Shown piece by piece: positions 1 to 8,482 of a DNA stretch of 64,000 nt; position 1 is the first letter of the stretch; each line of letters begins with the position of its first letter. Both the position numbers and the translations under genes were made by a program. The stretch comes from Candidatus Aquiluna sp. IMCC13023 (lineage in GTDB: Bacteria > Actinomycetota > Actinomycetes > Actinomycetales > Microbacteriaceae): positions 496,001 to 560,000 of the forward strand of contig NZ_AJKR01000002.1 of assembly GCF_000257665.1 (NCBI RefSeq). The letters run 5' to 3'. A model generated the notes under the pieces. It worked only from the letters and a program-made list of their open reading frames with translations, was not told the DNA's origin and searched no databases.

Positions 1-332
1 GCCTAAAGCAAACTGACGAGCACATTCAGGACGAGATCTTTGGCCCAGTCATGACCGTCCAGAAATTCAAGGATGATGCCCAGGCATTGGAGTGGGCTAA
101 TGACATCAGATATGGCCTGGCATCTTCGGTTTGGACAACTAACCACACCAGGGCAATGCGTTTCGCTAAGTATCTGGATTTTGGAACCGTCTGGGTAAAT
201 ACCCACATTCCATTGGCCGCTGAAATGCCACACGGTGGCTTCAAGCACTCCGGATACGGAAAAGATCTATCTCACTACGGCTTCGAGGACTACACGAGAA
301 TCAAACACGTGATGCACTACATAGGAGATTGA
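1..332 (+). CDS. Aldehyde dehydrogenase, C-terminal part (likely gamma-aminobutyraldehyde dehydrogenase)
   Basis: The gene enters from the left edge; the first complete codon is at base 3 and about 109 residues remain. The visible part carries the EIFGPV motif of the aldehyde dehydrogenase superfamily and a C-terminus reading EMPHGGFKHSGYGKD, then a Y-T-R-I-K-H-V tail, which resembles the PatD/YdcW gamma-aminobutyraldehyde dehydrogenases. Those enzymes oxidise 4-aminobutanal, made from putrescine, to GABA with NAD. The catalytic cysteine and glutamate lie upstream of the window. A polyamine transporter and GABA transaminase follow, which supports the substrate guess. Family is certain; substrate is inference, since succinate-semialdehyde or betaine-aldehyde dehydrogenases are close relatives. 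Confidence 0.88.
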   Translation, partial: LKQTDEHIQDEIFGPVMTVQKFKDDAQALEWANDIRYGLASSVWTTNHTRAMRFAKYLDFGTVWVNTHIPLAAEMPHGGFKHSGYGKDLSHYGFEDYTRIKHVMHYIGD

Positions 333-467
333 AAAGTAAAGATTAGATTTCATTGCCTCTTTTTTGGTGAAAGTTGTGCAAAGCTTTCCCTTGCCTTTGG
401 ACCCTAAAGAAAATAGGACGTGAAAAACCGATAACCGCAGGAAGCTGCGTAAACCTAGGAGAATGCT
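333..467 (+). other. Intergenic gap before potD
   Basis: This gap of 135 bases holds a small CGCAG/CTGCG stem-loop near 436-449 and a clear ribosome binding site (AGGAG at about 459) before the potD start. I see no convincing terminator for the dehydrogenase and no promoter match I would defend. Confidence 0.4.
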
Positions 468-1712
468 ATGAAGCGAGGACTACCTCAAGACCCAATGTTG
501 GCTCAGCTTGTTCAGATGGCTAGACAGCACCAAATCTCTCGAAGAACGGCTCTTGCCGGCGTCGGTGGAACCGCCGCAGCGTTATCGCTTGCATCATGTG
601 CTGCCGCCGAAGAGACGGTTGTTGCGGCTACCGACCTTTCCGACAGTGAGAAGGTACTTACCTGGCACAACTGGGCGGCCTACATGGACGAAGATGATGA
701 CGGTAACTACCCAACCTTGCTTCGCTTCCAAGAACAGAGCGGAATCACTGTCGATTACCGCATTGAGATTGATGACAACGACACTTGGTACGCCAAGGTC
801 AAGGACCAGCTAGAGCTTGGCCAGGACATCGGTGCTGATGTTGCCTGTCCAACCACCTGGATGGCAGCTCGCCTTCGCGGTCGTGGATACCTTCAGGCGA
901 TGGACAACGCAAACATGCCAAACAAAGTTGCGAACCTAGCTCCTGGCTACCAGGGTAACCCGGATGACCCAGACCGCGTTTACTCAATTCCTTGGCAGGG
1001 TGGATTTGCTGGAATTGGCTACAACAAGCAGGCCTACAAAGAAGCAACCGGCAAGGATGAGCCGGCAACCATGTCCGACCTTTGGGCTGCAGAGCTAAAG
1101 GGCCGTGTCGGGTTGCTTTCCGAGATGCGCGACACCGTCGGGCTTGTTCTTTTGAGCCAGGGCATCGACATTGCTTCCGCGGACAGCCTCACTGAGGATG
1201 CTTTCAACGCAGCTCTCGAAGAGATCAAGACTCAGATTGGCAGCGGACAGATCTATAACGTCCGCGGAAATAGCTATCTTGACGACCTAACTACCGGAAA
1301 CATCATCGCTGCAACCGCTTGGTCCGGTGACATCACTGTCATCAACTACGAAAGCGGCACCGATGAAGACCCAGAACCATTCGGCTTCGTTTTCCCCGAA
1401 TCTGGTGCGACTCTTTGGGCTGACGAGTTCGTTGTCCCAATTGGCGCAACTCACAAACGCAATGTTGAAGCTCTAATCGAGTACTACTACGACCCAGTAA
1501 ACGCAGCTGAGCTTGCTCTTTGGGTGAACTACATCACTCCAGTAGTTGGAGCCAAGGAAATTGCCGCTGAAGCCGACCCAGAATTGGCAGAAAATCAGCT
1601 TATTTTCCCGAACGCTGACACTCTGGCTAAGAGCCATTCGTTCCGGAGCTTGACTGGACCAGAGGAGCAACGTTTCTCGGCTGCTTGGCAAAACCTTCTT
1701 CTAGGTTCCTAG
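468..1712 (+). CDS. potD: Spermidine/putrescine-binding lipoprotein of an ABC transporter
   Basis: Extracellular substrate-binding protein of a polyamine ABC importer, 414 residues. The N-terminus has a twin-arginine pair (R25-R26, in SRRTALAG), a hydrophobic stretch and a lipobox L-A-S-C ending at C44, so it is probably exported by the Tat route and lipid-anchored on the outer face of the membrane. The mature part has the PotD-type pattern (LTWHNWAAYMD near the start, then AATAWSGD in the second half). The ATG follows AGGAG at good spacing. The ATPase gene begins immediately after the stop, giving a potD-potA-potB-potC operon. Exact substrate (putrescine, spermidine or a related amine) cannot be read from sequence. 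Confidence 0.9.
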   Translation: MKRGLPQDPMLAQLVQMARQHQISRRTALAGVGGTAAALSLASCAAAEETVVAATDLSDSEKVLTWHNWAAYMDEDDDGNYPTLLRFQEQSGITVDYRIEIDDNDTWYAKVKDQLELGQDIGADVACPTTWMAARLRGRGYLQAMDNANMPNKVANLAPGYQGNPDDPDRVYSIPWQGGFAGIGYNKQAYKEATGKDEPATMSDLWAAELKGRVGLLSEMRDTVGLVLLSQGIDIASADSLTEDAFNAALEEIKTQIGSGQIYNVRGNSYLDDLTTGNIIAATAWSGDITVINYESGTDEDPEPFGFVFPESGATLWADEFVVPIGATHKRNVEALIEYYYDPVNAAELALWVNYITPVVGAKEIAAEADPELAENQLIFPNADTLAKSHSFRSLTGPEEQRFSAAWQNLLLGS

Positions 1713-2840
1713 GTGGCCACTGAGTTCATAGCCAGAGGTCAAGATCTGGAGCTAAAAGGTATTCGCAAGGAGTTCCCCGGTTTTGTTGCTGTCGATAATC
1801 TCGACCTCAAGATTCCTGCCGGGGAGTTCTTTGCTCTTTTAGGGCCATCGGGCTGCGGTAAGACAACGACTCTGCGCATGATTGCAGGGCTCGAGAGTCC
1901 CTCAAAGGGCGAAATATTACTGGGCGGCAAAGATATCGCCGGCATGAAACCTCATGAGCGACCCGTAAACACAGTCTTTCAAAACTATGCGCTGTTTCCG
2001 CACATGAGTGTTTTGGAAAATGTGGCTTTTGGAATTCGGCAGCGGAAGTTAAACGAACCACTTGCAAAGGCTGAAAAAGCTCTTGCGATGGTGGAGCTTG
2101 AACATCTGGCACAACGCAGGCCGCAGCAATTATCCGGTGGACAGCAGCAACGAGTCGCTCTTGCACGAGCCCTGGTTAACCGACCGTCCCTGCTTCTACT
2201 AGACGAGCCACTGGGAGCGTTAGACCTAAAGCTTCGTCGTCAGATGCAGATTGAGCTAAAGGCGATTCAGATGGAAGTTGGACTTACCTTCCTGCACGTA
2301 ACTCACGACCAGGAAGAAGCCATGGACATGGCCGATACTGTGGCGGTTATGAATCAGGGGCACATCGAACAGCTTGGTTCACCCGAGGTCCTTTATGACC
2401 GACCTAAGACTGCCTTTGTGGCCAAGTTCCTGGGTCAATCAAACATGTTTATCGGCAAGGTAACCGAAACTAACTCTGAAACCACAAGCATCGAATACAA
2501 GGGTAAGAAAATTACCGGCTTGACTAAGAGAAGTGAGAAGGTAACTGGAGTCATTGCAATCGGCGTAAGACCCGAAAAAACCTACTTCCACGAGACTCAG
2601 CCAATCGATGACCCAGGCCTGAACATTTTGGGCCCAGGAGAGATAACCGATATTCGATTCACCGGAGTTTCCAATCAGTATCAGATTGACATTCCAGGAA
2701 TCGGCGTCATGACTGTTTTCGCTCAGAACATCGGCCGTTCTCCGGTCGTTGAGCTTGGGGCGCAGGTTTATGTCAGCTGGAAAATTGAGCACAGCTTTGG
2801 GCTGTCCGATCTTCCCTCCGGAGTAGAAGAAGAGCAGTAA
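1713..2840 (+). CDS. potA: Polyamine ABC transporter ATP-binding protein
   Basis: Cytoplasmic ATPase that powers the polyamine importer, 375 residues. Walker A is GPSGCGKTT at 44-52, the Q-loop glutamine is Q90, the ABC signature LSGGQ is at 140-144 and Walker B is LLLLDE at 160-165, followed by the D-loop and an HVTHD switch histidine. The last 120 residues form the TOBE-type regulatory domain typical of PotA/MalK-like ATPases. The start is a GTG that begins directly after the potD stop codon, and the stop overlaps the potB ATG, so the genes are translationally coupled. Confidence 0.94.
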   Translation: MATEFIARGQDLELKGIRKEFPGFVAVDNLDLKIPAGEFFALLGPSGCGKTTTLRMIAGLESPSKGEILLGGKDIAGMKPHERPVNTVFQNYALFPHMSVLENVAFGIRQRKLNEPLAKAEKALAMVELEHLAQRRPQQLSGGQQQRVALARALVNRPSLLLLDEPLGALDLKLRRQMQIELKAIQMEVGLTFLHVTHDQEEAMDMADTVAVMNQGHIEQLGSPEVLYDRPKTAFVAKFLGQSNMFIGKVTETNSETTSIEYKGKKITGLTKRSEKVTGVIAIGVRPEKTYFHETQPIDDPGLNILGPGEITDIRFTGVSNQYQIDIPGIGVMTVFAQNIGRSPVVELGAQVYVSWKIEHSFGLSDLPSGVEEEQ

Positions 2841-3754
2841 TGGCTTTCGTGGCATTCGGGTCACAGACTCCGGCTAAGGAGCAGGGACCTTCAAAGACCG
2901 GTCGTGTGGCGCTGTTTTTATTGCTGCCAGGCTTGTTCTACCTAGCGCTATTTTTTATCACACCTCTGGTGTCTCTGATCATCACCTCGTTGAAAGCCCC
3001 CAGTGCTACCGGGGCTATCGGAAGGTATGACTTCGGTCTGGAATTTGGTAACTACGTGTATGCGGTCACGCAGTACGCTCCCCAGATTTTTCGTTCGTTT
3101 AGCTTCGCGGTCCTTGCAACCGTACTTGCCCTAGCCATCAGCTACCCCATTGCATACTTCATCGCCGTCAAGTCAAGAAACAGACCGCTTCTGAAAGGAA
3201 TCCTGCTAACCCTGGTTGTGGCGCCTTTCTTCATCTCGTTTTTGCTGCGTACTTTTGCCTGGAAGCAGATTTTCTCGAATGATTCGCTGGTCGTGAACGT
3301 TCTCAAAGACATCGGTATTTTTGGAGCGGACAGCTACATAATCGGCACTAACTTTGCGGTGGTTTTTGGTTTGGTTTATAACTTCATCCCGTTTATGACG
3401 CTGCCAATTTATGCCAACCTGGACCGACTTGATTTGAGCCTGGTTGAAGCCGGGTCGGACCTGTATGCAAGCCCGTCAAAAACCTTCCGGAAAATCACCC
3501 TTCCACTGTCACTTCCAGGAATCATCTCGGGAACTCTTTTGACGTTTATCCCGATTAGCGGAGACTATGTGGTGGCCAGCAGAGACTTCTTGGGAGGCCC
3601 AGATACTGCAATGATTGGCAACGTGGTTGAGGCTAACTTCCTTAGAATTCAGGATTACCCGACCGCATCGGCAATCTCGGTAATGCTAATGGCAACAATC
3701 GTGGTGTTGGTCTCAGCGTATGTTCGACGCAGTGGAACGGACGACCTACTATGA
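2840..3754 (+). CDS. potB: Polyamine ABC transporter permease, PotB type
   Basis: Inner-membrane permease of 304 residues with about six hydrophobic segments, the first near residues 25-48. The conserved EAA loop that docks to the ATPase reads EAGSDLYASPSKTF followed by ITLPLSLPGI. The ATG overlaps the potA stop by one base and the last four bases overlap the potC start. The partner permease is encoded next, as expected for the heterodimeric PotBC channel. Confidence 0.93.
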   Translation: MAFVAFGSQTPAKEQGPSKTGRVALFLLLPGLFYLALFFITPLVSLIITSLKAPSATGAIGRYDFGLEFGNYVYAVTQYAPQIFRSFSFAVLATVLALAISYPIAYFIAVKSRNRPLLKGILLTLVVAPFFISFLLRTFAWKQIFSNDSLVVNVLKDIGIFGADSYIIGTNFAVVFGLVYNFIPFMTLPIYANLDRLDLSLVEAGSDLYASPSKTFRKITLPLSLPGIISGTLLTFIPISGDYVVASRDFLGGPDTAMIGNVVEANFLRIQDYPTASAISVMLMATIVVLVSAYVRRSGTDDLL

Positions 3755-4551
3755 CACGTTTCTCACTGGGCAAGTACCTGCTTCCAACCTATGTGTTCCT
3801 GACGTTCTTGTTCCTTATGGTCCCAATCGGATACACCTTCGTGTTCTCCTTCAATGATTCTATTAAGTCGAACATAATCTGGCGCGGCTTCACTCTTGAT
3901 AACTGGCTAAACGTTTGCGATCAAGCGGATGTTTGTGGGGCTTTCGGTAACTCCCTGCTGGTTGCAGTAACTGCAACGGCAGTGTCGACAGTCCTGGGGA
4001 CAATGATTGCTATTGCGCTCGTGCGATACCGTTTTAAATTCCGCAGCGCGACCAACTTGCTGCTGTTTTTGCCGCTGGCAACCCCCGAGGTCGTCATGGG
4101 CGCAGGGCTCGCGGCTCAGTTTCTTGACTTTGGTTGGACCAAGGGTCTAACCACAGTGATCATCGCTCACGTCATGTTCACCCTGAGTTTCGTTGTTGTC
4201 ACCGTTAAGGCAAGGGTCGCAACTTTGGACCCGGCCTTAGAGGAAGCAGGCCGAGACCTCTATGCGTCTCCAATGCAGGTGTTTTGGAAGATTACGTTCC
4301 CACTATTGCTCCCCGGAATTCTTTCGGCGGCAATGCTTGCGTTCGCTCTGAGTTTTGATGATTTCATCATTACTCAATTCAACTCCGGCTCAGTTGACAC
4401 TTTTCCTAAGTTTGTCTACACGGCCGCAGCCAGAGGGATCCCGCCGGAGGCGAACGTCGTTGGCTCATTTGTTTTCATTGTCGCAATCGCAATTGTTATT
4501 GCGGTGCAGGTCAGATCGGCACTAAAGAAGCGAAAACTACTTAGCAAATAG
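3751..4551 (+). CDS. potC: Polyamine ABC transporter permease, PotC type
   Basis: Second permease subunit, 266 residues with about six membrane segments. The EAA loop reads EAGRDLYASPMQVF followed by ITFPLLLPGI. It is the last gene of the potDABC operon. Its 3' end overlaps, tail to tail, the last 15 bases of the aminotransferase gene on the other strand, and a terminator hairpin lies just past its stop, inside that opposing gene. Confidence 0.93.
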   Translation: MTRFSLGKYLLPTYVFLTFLFLMVPIGYTFVFSFNDSIKSNIIWRGFTLDNWLNVCDQADVCGAFGNSLLVAVTATAVSTVLGTMIAIALVRYRFKFRSATNLLLFLPLATPEVVMGAGLAAQFLDFGWTKGLTTVIIAHVMFTLSFVVVTVKARVATLDPALEEAGRDLYASPMQVFWKITFPLLLPGILSAAMLAFALSFDDFIITQFNSGSVDTFPKFVYTAAARGIPPEANVVGSFVFIVAIAIVIAVQVRSALKKRKLLSK

Positions 4552-5898
4552 TAGTTCCACCGCATCGCGAAAGTGGCGGTGGTGTTTTTCAATGTCGACG
4601 GCGGTGGTATCAGGCGAGACTAAAACCATATTGTGAAATGGCGTCATCAGAATGCCTTGGTTTATTGCGTGAAGCTGAAGGAACTGCCCCAATTCAAAGT
4701 CCTCGGCAGCCGCGGCTTCGGCTCCTGTTGAGGGCGCCGTTTCTCTAAAGCTATATTCGCCTCGGCAGCCAATTCTGGACACCTGCCAAGGTAATTGATA
4801 TTCATCGATGGTGGCCTGAATGTTTGCCTGCCAGGTCACTGCCAACTGCTCCATGCGAGCGAAGTTCTCGGGCGTTAGCACTTCTTCGAGGGTGGCACGG
4901 ACTGCGGCCATCGACAGGGCGTTCCCGGCCAATGTGCCGCCAACGCCTCCAACGTCGATGCTTTCAAGCTCAAGGCTGTTTGCTATCTTCTCTGAAAGCT
5001 CTTCCGAGAAACCAAGTGCGCCAACCGGAACTCCGCCACCTATGGTCTTGCCAAGGACAACTGCGTCGGGCTTGAGGCTATCCCGAGCCGTGATGCCGCC
5101 TGCGCCTGCGGAAAGAGTGTGGGTCTCATCAAGCGCAAAGATGACATCGTATTTTACGCACAGCGCTTGGAGGCCCTCTAGGTAGCCTGGCTCTGGTAAT
5201 ACGATGCCAATGTTTGTTAGCCCTGGTTCAATCAAGAGCAGTGCGACTTCGCCAGTCGCAAATGCCTTTTCGGCAGCAGCCAAGTCGTTGAATGGTAACG
5301 AGACGGTTGTGGTGTTTAGCTCCGATGGTTTGCCAATATTATTTGGCCTCGAAATTGTGTTTCCTTGATCATCAAGCACCGCAAAGGTCTCGTCAACGCT
5401 TCCGTGATAGCAGTAGTCGTGAACCGCGATCTTTGCCCTGCCGGTTACTTGCCTAGCAAAGCGTATTAGGTGGCGATTGGCGTCGGTCGCGCTAAGAGTG
5501 AACTGCCACTTTGGAAGACCGAACCTGGCTCCAAGCGTTTCGGCATTTCTTGACGCGTCGAGGGTCGGAAGCATAAAGGTGGCCCCCTTAGCTATCTGGT
5601 CCTGCACCGCCTTCACAGTCGGCGCTGAGGCATGTCCAGACATTGCTCCAGTGTCCCCAAGGCAAAAATCAGTGAAGTCATTGCCGTCAAGATCGGTAAA
5701 GTGAGCGCCTTTTGCGCTCTCTACGTAAACCGGAAAGGGTCCTGGCCATTTCGCCATCCAGAGCATTGGAACGCCATTGACCAACGACGCTTGAGATTTT
5801 TGGTGAGCCTTTTGCGAATTTGGATGGGTCGCGACGTAGGTGCTCACTTCTTTGGCAAATAGCTCAGCTAGAAGCCGGCGGTCCTCATATTGACTCAT
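4537..5898 (-). CDS. Class III PLP-dependent aminotransferase, glutamate-1-semialdehyde-mutase-like
   Basis: Fold-type I, class III aminotransferase of 453 residues. The PLP-binding aspartate is in LDETH (D257) and the Schiff-base lysine is in VVLGKTIGGG (K284). The phosphate/PLP loop, normally NSGTEA or similar, reads LSATDANR (about 135-142), an unusual variant. The GSA-aminomutase-like start (a YVE...G..FTDLDGN segment near 58-74) places it closer to HemL-like aminotransferases than to ArgD. It follows gabT on the same strand after a 68-base gap and lies against the polyamine transporter, so an amine or omega-amino-acid substrate is plausible. True substrate is unknown; a HemL role is possible but the altered loop argues against it. 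Confidence 0.8.
   Translation of the reverse strand: MSQYEDRRLLAELFAKEVSTYVATHPNSQKAHQKSQASLVNGVPMLWMAKWPGPFPVYVESAKGAHFTDLDGNDFTDFCLGDTGAMSGHASAPTVKAVQDQIAKGATFMLPTLDASRNAETLGARFGLPKWQFTLSATDANRHLIRFARQVTGRAKIAVHDYCYHGSVDETFAVLDDQGNTISRPNNIGKPSELNTTTVSLPFNDLAAAEKAFATGEVALLLIEPGLTNIGIVLPEPGYLEGLQALCVKYDVIFALDETHTLSAGAGGITARDSLKPDAVVLGKTIGGGVPVGALGFSEELSEKIANSLELESIDVGGVGGTLAGNALSMAAVRATLEEVLTPENFARMEQLAVTWQANIQATIDEYQLPWQVSRIGCRGEYSFRETAPSTGAEAAAAEDFELGQFLQLHAINQGILMTPFHNMVLVSPDTTAVDIEKHHRHFRDAVELLFAK
4557..4589 (+). terminator. Intrinsic terminator of the potDABC operon
   Basis: A seven-base-pair stem CCACCGC (4557-4563) pairs with GCGGTGG (4576-4582) and is followed by TGTTTTT. It sits 6 bases past the potC stop codon and lies within the 3' coding end of the convergent aminotransferase gene, so the same DNA both encodes that protein's C-terminus and ends the pot transcript. 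Confidence 0.7.
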
Positions 5899-5966
5899 GT
5901 CGTTCCAGTCTTAGCTTTGGTTTAGTGGTTATTCGTACAGTTTTTGGCCGGGAGCTGGCCACGGAG

Positions 5967-7292
5967 CTAGAGGGTTGCCAGGCCTTCTGAAATGACATCC
6001 AATGCCTCGTGGAGTAGTTCATCGGAGATGGAAAGCGGCGGAAGCAAACGAACGACGTTTGCATAGGTTCCGGCATTGAGAACCACGACACCATTTTTGT
6101 GGCAGTGCCTTAAGAGGGCGTCCGTGGCGGGCTGGTTGGGGTCAAGAGTGCCAGGCATCACTAGTTCAAATGCTTGCATGGCGCCAACTCCACGAACTTC
6201 ACCAATCACCGGATACATCGTCATCATCTCAGTTAGACGCTCTACGATTATGGCGCCAATTTCCTGAGCGCGATCTAGCCAGTTCCCTTGTTCAAGTTGT
6301 TCCATGACCGCCACTGCGGCCGCCACGGCAGTCGGTGAGCCACCAAAGGTACCACCTAGGCCACCGGCGTGTGCCGAGTCCATAATTTCGGCCCGGCCTA
6401 CAACGCCGGAAAGCGGCATGCCGCCTGCAATTCCCTTGGCAACGGTCACTAAGTCGGGGTCGAAACCTTCTTCCCACTGGCTAGCAAACCATTTTCCGGT
6501 CCTGGCCATACCGCTTTGAACTTCGTCGGCAACCATGACAATTCCATTCGCCTTGCACCAGCTGTCGATTGTTTTCAGGAATCCTGGGGCCGGCACTATG
6601 AATCCGGCTTCTCCCTGAATGGGCTCGATGAAAACGGCGGCAAGTTGGGAGGCACCAACTCTTTTTTCTAGATAGGTAATGGTCCTTGCTGCCGCCTGCT
6701 CGCCTGTCATTCCCTCAGGGTCGCGGAACGGGTAGCTCATGGGTGCGTGGTGAATGCTTCCGGGAAGTGGACCGAAGCCAGTGGCATAGGGATGCGCCTT
6801 GAAGTTCATCGCCATCGTAAGGCTGGTTCTACCGTGGTAAGCGTGGTCGAAAACTGCGATCTCAGTCCTGCCGGTCGCACGTCTTGCAATCTTCACTGCA
6901 TTTTCAACGGCTTCGGCACCTGAATTAAAAAAGGCGACTTTTTTTGGAAAAGAACCGGGGGAGTGAGCCGCTAGAAGTTCAGCTGCTCGAACATATTTCT
7001 CATAGGGGGCAACGGTGAACAGGGTGTGAGTCAGTTTTGCAACCTGCTCCTGAACTGCGGCAACCACGCCGGGGTTTGTGTGGCCGATTGTGACTACACC
7101 AATGCCTGTGCCCATGTCGATCAACTGGTTACCGTCGACATCCTCGAGGATCGCGCTGTGCGCTCGCTCAATGAACACCGGAAGCATTGTTCCGACACCC
7201 GAAGAAACAACCGCGGTTCGGCGCTTTTGAAGCTCTGCCGACTTAGGTCCTGGGATAGGGGTGTTCAAGATTCTTTTTTGTTCAAGGCTCAT
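5967..7292 (-). CDS. gabT: 4-aminobutyrate (GABA) aminotransferase
   Basis: PLP enzyme of 441 residues that moves the amino group of GABA to 2-oxoglutarate, giving succinate semialdehyde. Visible motifs are FNSGAEAVENAVK (122-134), AYHGRT (151-156), the aspartate of VADEVQSG (D256) and the Schiff-base lysine in TVAKGIAGG (K286). Length and motifs match actinobacterial GabT. With the upstream aldehyde dehydrogenase and polyamine importer it completes a putrescine-to-GABA-to-succinate-semialdehyde route. The ATG lies six bases after a TAGAAT -10 box, so the mRNA is probably leaderless. GabT enzymes can also accept beta-alanine or 5-aminovalerate. Confidence 0.9.
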   Translation of the reverse strand: MSLEQKRILNTPIPGPKSAELQKRRTAVVSSGVGTMLPVFIERAHSAILEDVDGNQLIDMGTGIGVVTIGHTNPGVVAAVQEQVAKLTHTLFTVAPYEKYVRAAELLAAHSPGSFPKKVAFFNSGAEAVENAVKIARRATGRTEIAVFDHAYHGRTSLTMAMNFKAHPYATGFGPLPGSIHHAPMSYPFRDPEGMTGEQAAARTITYLEKRVGASQLAAVFIEPIQGEAGFIVPAPGFLKTIDSWCKANGIVMVADEVQSGMARTGKWFASQWEEGFDPDLVTVAKGIAGGMPLSGVVGRAEIMDSAHAGGLGGTFGGSPTAVAAAVAVMEQLEQGNWLDRAQEIGAIIVERLTEMMTMYPVIGEVRGVGAMQAFELVMPGTLDPNQPATDALLRHCHKNGVVVLNAGTYANVVRLLPPLSISDELLHEALDVISEGLATL

Positions 7293-7304
7293 GTCTAAAT
7301 TCTA
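7293..7304 (-). promoter_or_regulatory. Leaderless-type -10 box for gabT
   Basis: On the minus strand TAGAAT (7299-7304) is followed by six bases and then the gabT ATG. Transcription would begin at or beside the start codon. No Shine-Dalgarno sequence is present. Confidence 0.55.
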
Positions 7305-7355
7305 GATACTTATATGGATTTTTATCATTCCTGACTCGCAATGCGGATGGAGTTC

Positions 7356-7368
7356 TAAGCTTTGGTAG
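7356..7368 (+). promoter_or_regulatory. Leaderless-type -10 box for dxr
   Basis: TAAGCT (7356-7361) lies seven bases before the dxr ATG. The nearest purine-rich GGAG is 16 bases from the ATG, too far for a normal ribosome binding site, so a leaderless start is favoured. Confidence 0.55.
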
Positions 7369-8454
7369 ATGCGCACTGTTTTGGTCTTAGGCTCCACCGG
7401 TTCTGTCGGTACTCAAACGCTGGAGTTGCTGGCGGCAAATCCCGACAAGTTTCAGCTCGTCGGGATCTCTGGAAACTCGAATATCGAGCTACTCGAATCT
7501 CAACGCGTCCAGTTCGGCTTGTCCAAGGAAAGAGCCGTCCTTGGTCCGGAGCTGGCCGCTGACTTAGCTGGTGAGCTGTCAGCAGATGTGGTGGTTAACG
7601 GAATAACCGGTTCTGCCGGATTGATGGCAACCCTTTCTGCTCTTCGCGCAGGAAGCAAGCTAGCGCTCGCCAATAAAGAGTCTCTGATAGTTGGTGGGTC
7701 GCTGGTTACTCAGCTTGCGGCGAAAGATCAAATCTTGCCCGTCGACTCCGAGCACTCGGCAATCGCTCAGTGCTTAATGGCAGGTCAAAAATCTGAAGTT
7801 TCGAGGCTCATATTGACTGCCTCCGGTGGTCCGTTTAGAAACATGTCGAGGGCCGAACTCGAGAACGTAACTCCAGCTCAGGCCCTCAAGCACCCGACTT
7901 GGAGCATGGGCAAGGTCATAACTACTAATTCGGCGACCATGGTAAACAAGGGCCTAGAGGTAATTGAGGCTCACATTTTATTTGGTATCGGGTTCGAAAA
8001 TATTGCCGTGACAGTTCATCCTCAATCGATTGTTCACTCTATGGTCGAGTTTTATGACGGTTCGGTTATTGCACAGGCATCCGTACCGGATATGAAGCTT
8101 GCGATTGGCTTTGCTATCGGTTGGCCAGATCGGCTTGCCCACTCGACAAAGCCGTTGGATTTCACTCAAAGTCATCGATGGGATTTTGAACCGCTTGACG
8201 AGGATGCCTTCAACGCCGTCAAGTTGGCAAGACAGGTTGGGCAGGCAGGGCTTACTTTTCCAGCCGTCTATAACGCAGCAAATGAGCAGGCTGTTGAGGC
8301 TTTTCACCGCGGTGAAATATCTTTCCTGGGTATCACCGACACGATCGATAAGGTGCTTCAGGTTCATACTCCCGGGCCCTTGAGTCTCGAAAGTCTCTTG
8401 GCTGCAGAAAGCTGGGCCAGACGGACTGCCGATTCGCTGATAGCACAGAGCTAA
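7369..8454 (+). CDS. dxr: 1-deoxy-D-xylulose 5-phosphate reductoisomerase
   Basis: Second enzyme of the MEP isoprenoid pathway: converts DXP to 2-C-methyl-erythritol 4-phosphate with NADPH. The 361-residue protein has the N-terminal GSTGSVG nucleotide loop (8-14), LANKESL, the metal and substrate motif VDSEHSAIAQCL, the ASGGPFR loop and the HPTWSMG...TTNSATMVNKGLE block of the catalytic domain. It is slightly shorter than E. coli Dxr. The site-2 protease and ispG follow on the same strand, an order common in Actinobacteria. Confidence 0.96.
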   Translation: MRTVLVLGSTGSVGTQTLELLAANPDKFQLVGISGNSNIELLESQRVQFGLSKERAVLGPELAADLAGELSADVVVNGITGSAGLMATLSALRAGSKLALANKESLIVGGSLVTQLAAKDQILPVDSEHSAIAQCLMAGQKSEVSRLILTASGGPFRNMSRAELENVTPAQALKHPTWSMGKVITTNSATMVNKGLEVIEAHILFGIGFENIAVTVHPQSIVHSMVEFYDGSVIAQASVPDMKLAIGFAIGWPDRLAHSTKPLDFTQSHRWDFEPLDEDAFNAVKLARQVGQAGLTFPAVYNAANEQAVEAFHRGEISFLGITDTIDKVLQVHTPGPLSLESLLAAESWARRTADSLIAQS

Positions 8455-8470
8455 AGCATCAAGTGTTAGG

Positions 8471-8482
8471 TACCCTTGAACC
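8471..8482 (+). promoter_or_regulatory. Leaderless-type -10 box for the site-2 protease gene
   Basis: TACCCT (8471-8476) is followed by exactly six bases and the GTG start codon at 8483; no Shine-Dalgarno sequence is seen. Confidence 0.5.
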
